DNA of 32,500 nt from Tubiluchus corallicola (lineage: Eukaryota > Priapulida > Priapulimorpha > Priapulimorphida > Tubiluchidae). The notes under the pieces were generated by a model. The model was not told the origin of the DNA, did no database searches, and saw only the letters and a program-made list of their open reading frames with translations. Both the position numbers and the translations under genes were made by a program. Below, one piece after another: positions 30,942 to 32,500 of the stretch. The first letter of the stretch is position 1. Each line of letters begins with the position of its first letter. Location of the stretch: positions 1 through 32,500 of the forward strand of contig JAQGDQ010001292.1 in NCBI GenBank assembly GCA_030141605.1, given 5' to 3'.

Positions 30942-31551
30942 ACTACTGAAAGGAGGTAGATGGGGCTCTTTAGCCTTGGCCGGCAATCCATCAAGGTGAA
31001 GGAAAACACTGATCACAACTGCCTTGTGGCTATGCCCTCCATGAGAAGGGCTTGGGGAGTAAACCTCAAAGGAAAAATCCGGAGCTGGAGTCCCTATAGG
31101 TGGGTCATGTTGCATAGCACCATGATTCCGACAACTCCTGCGACGCCTGTAGTACCAGATGTACTGGCTCTGCCTTTCCCATGGATCATACTTCTGGCGT
31201 GGAGAGAGTGAGGCTGGCGACTTGGAACAATCCCTCCCTCACTTTAAACTAAGTCATGATGACAGGTCACCATCTGGCGTGGAGAGAGTGAGGCTGGCGA
31301 CCTAGTGCAATCCCTCCCTCACTTTAAACTAAGTCATGATGACAGGTCACCACCTGACGTGGAGAGAGTGAGGCTGATGACCTGGTGCAATCCCTCCCTC
31401 ACTTTAAACCAAGTCATGATGACAGGTCACCACCAAAAATTCAAACTCCTTTGGCGATGGGGGAGTGACAACCCCCCCCCCCCAAACTGACCTTTTATCC
31501 CTGTCACTATGGTCATCTTCGATTCGAAGGACGAGCATCACTACTGAAAGG
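30942..31551 (+). mobile_element. SINE-like retroposon nested in the hAT MITE
   Basis: The 12-base direct repeat ACTACTGAAAGG at 30942-30953 and 31540-31551 is a clean target duplication around a 586-base insert. The insert starts AGGTAGATGGGGCTCTTTAG, contains an 80-bp repeat in three copies and a C-run, and ends TCATCTTCGATTCGAAGGAC GAGCATC. Duplication length and structure suit LINE-mediated retroposition. I see no clear tRNA, 7SL or 5S head. The minus-strand frame at 30867-31115 is not a gene. Confidence 0.7.
31192..31431. repeat. 80-bp tandem repeat, 3 copies
   Basis: CTGGCGTGGAGAGAGTGAGG recurs at 31194, 31274 and 31354 (CTGACG in the third); each unit ends TCATGATGACAGGTCAC. Inside the nested retroposon. 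Confidence 0.93.
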
Positions 31552-31583
31552 GGTCACTTAGTGAAAAAGTGTGGGAACCACTG

Positions 31584-32118
31584 CATATATCAGACTGAAA
31601 ATTCAGTCCCACGTATCTCTATTATGGATTTATGATTGTTTATATTCGAGCTGCAACAAGCAATTGCGTGTGGTGTGATAGTAACTCTATAACCCAGTAC
31701 CTAGGTGGTTATTGTTAATTAGTAATAATGACCTATACTCCATGGTGTTCATATCTAAGTAGGATGCGCAATACCTAAGTAGGTATTTTGTAATACCTTT
31801 TACGTAATTATTGTTGCGTTTGTTATGCAGCTCTTATATAGCAGATTAAGATGTAACTGCCTGTGACGTGTTATAAAATACGCTTTATACGAGTGTGAAA
31901 GCATACGCCTTTTTTCGAGGAGAGTAAGAATTTTTTAACACTGGGTCCCTAAAATCTGGCGCCTCTCAAAATTTGCCAACCTAGACTATCGTCTAGTTAA
32001 TATATTGATAAACATTCCCCTGATAGCAACCGTATGATTATTTCATGTAATGCTCTGTGATCGTTACTATAAGTGAATAACAGCAATTACGCAAACCATT
32101 TGACTTGCAGCCGCTGCA
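31584..32118. other. Upstream region of the PAN-domain gene
   Basis: TTATAAAATA at about 31,871-31,880 is the best TATA candidate, about 240 bases before the ATG. TTTGACTTGCAG directly before the ATG (ending 32,110) also resembles a 3' splice site, so a 5' UTR intron is possible. Nothing else recognised. Confidence 0.4.
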
Positions 32119-32425
32119 ATGGATTGGTCAAAATTTCAAAGCAGCATTTTTCTTATCGTGCTGTATCCTTGGCTGAGTTTAGCAAGTGATTTAACTCTAA
32201 CAAATTATAAAAAAGTGTTGACAAATAAAATTATAGCAGGGTGCATTCTTGACACAAGATACGTCCGTAGTACACTTGATTGTGCACGCCAGTGTATCAA
32301 GCAGCCAAGATGTATTGGTTACGGCACAGGTCCAAGCGACAACAAAATATTGTGTGATCTAAGTGCCCATGCAGCAAGTAACTTTGCTCAAACTGTAATG
32401 GATAATTTTAATTTTTACCAGAAAG
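32119..32425 (+). CDS. Secreted PAN/apple-domain protein, first coding exon
   Basis: The ATG at 32119 starts MDWSKFQSSIFLIVLYPWLS, a signal peptide with likely cleavage near residue 23 (LAS/D). A cysteine-rich module follows with Cys at about 42, 55, 59, 65 and 79: AGCILDTRYVRS, TLDCARQCIKQPRCIGYGTG and KILCDLS, ending FNFYQK. The order Cys, x2 DC..QC..P.C..., then LC.L matches PAN/apple-like domains, which mediate protein or carbohydrate contacts in extracellular proteins. The exon ends at G|GTAAAG in phase 1, as usual for exon-shuffled extracellular modules. Without splicing the frame stays open to the window edge. The rest of the protein, which may add lectin or other domains, is outside the window. 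Confidence 0.82.
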
Positions 32426-32500
32426 GTAAAGTTTTGTTAATATCTTTGGTAGTTCAATTTAAATGCTTAATTTTAATTAGTAGAAGTCCTACACTAAAAC

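Larger units (their letters stand above)
30683..31583. mobile_element. hAT-like MITE interrupted by a nested insert
   Basis: The left end CAGTAGTTCCTAAATTGCGG followed by GTCATGATCCTCAAAAGGAT, and the reverse complement of the right end CAGTGGTTCCCACACTTTTT, are typical of hAT-family short elements (CAGTGGTTCCCAA-type, GGGTC..GATC palindromes). Without the insert at 30954-31551 the element is about 300 bp. An 8-bp target duplication was not found. Confidence 0.65.

Noticed and set aside
30640-31490. Short frames in the hAT/SINE composite
   Set aside because: Non-autonomous transposon sequence with no family match; frames are interrupted by the nested insert boundaries.

Overview
This window is AT-rich, intron-containing animal DNA, almost certainly from an invertebrate. 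The evidence is spliced exons of animal genes with GT/AG borders and consistent intron phase, multi-kilobase introns, long microsatellites, many short DNA-transposon relics and a 5S rRNA-derived SINE. I cannot name the species. Nearly all long open frames in the repeat arrays are artefacts; several real exons are too short or too border-dependent to stand out as open frames.

Layout. (1) Positions 1-10,343, minus strand: the 5' end of CLUH (clustered mitochondria protein homolog). I reconstruct five coding exons at 10212-10086, 9986-9790, 6401-6230, 5418-5275 and 3057-2875; their phases fit exactly. The gene runs off the left edge. Its introns hold a 43-bp minisatellite, a perfect 56-bp inverted repeat, two copies of one TIR element, a 581-bp TIR MITE with TA flanks, a CTTA-type array next to a 3' splice site, a 30-bp perfect hairpin and a ~950-bp ACT-type array. 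(2) 10.6-23.3 kb, minus strand: a tandem cluster of four single-exon class A GPCR copies. Only the one at 18142-19041 is open throughout; the other three carry frameshifts, stops or truncation. Shared flanking blocks show local segmental duplication. Between them lie a decayed transposon with WRKY-GCM1-type zinc-finger coding remnants and a Tigger-like element with a nested GC-richer insert. (3) 23.35-24.27 kb: a 5S-rRNA-derived SINE followed by a long ATT array. (4) 24979-25219, minus strand: one exon of a gamma-glutamyltransferase, with an unusual His at a substrate-binding Asp position. (5) 26.2-31.6 kb: transposon relics, 47-, 20-, 92- and 80-bp tandem repeats, and a SINE-like insert nested in a hAT-like MITE with a clear 12-bp target duplication. 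(6) 32119-32425, plus strand: first coding exon of a secreted PAN/apple-domain protein that leaves the right edge.

The genes have no evident shared pathway: CLUH (mRNA binding for mitochondrial biogenesis), a lineage-specific receptor cluster, GGT (glutathione metabolism) and a secreted PAN protein are independent eukaryotic neighbours. The most noteworthy material is the GPCR birth-and-death cluster, the WRKY-GCM1 relic, and the two SINE-like elements that appear to share a 3'-end hairpin.
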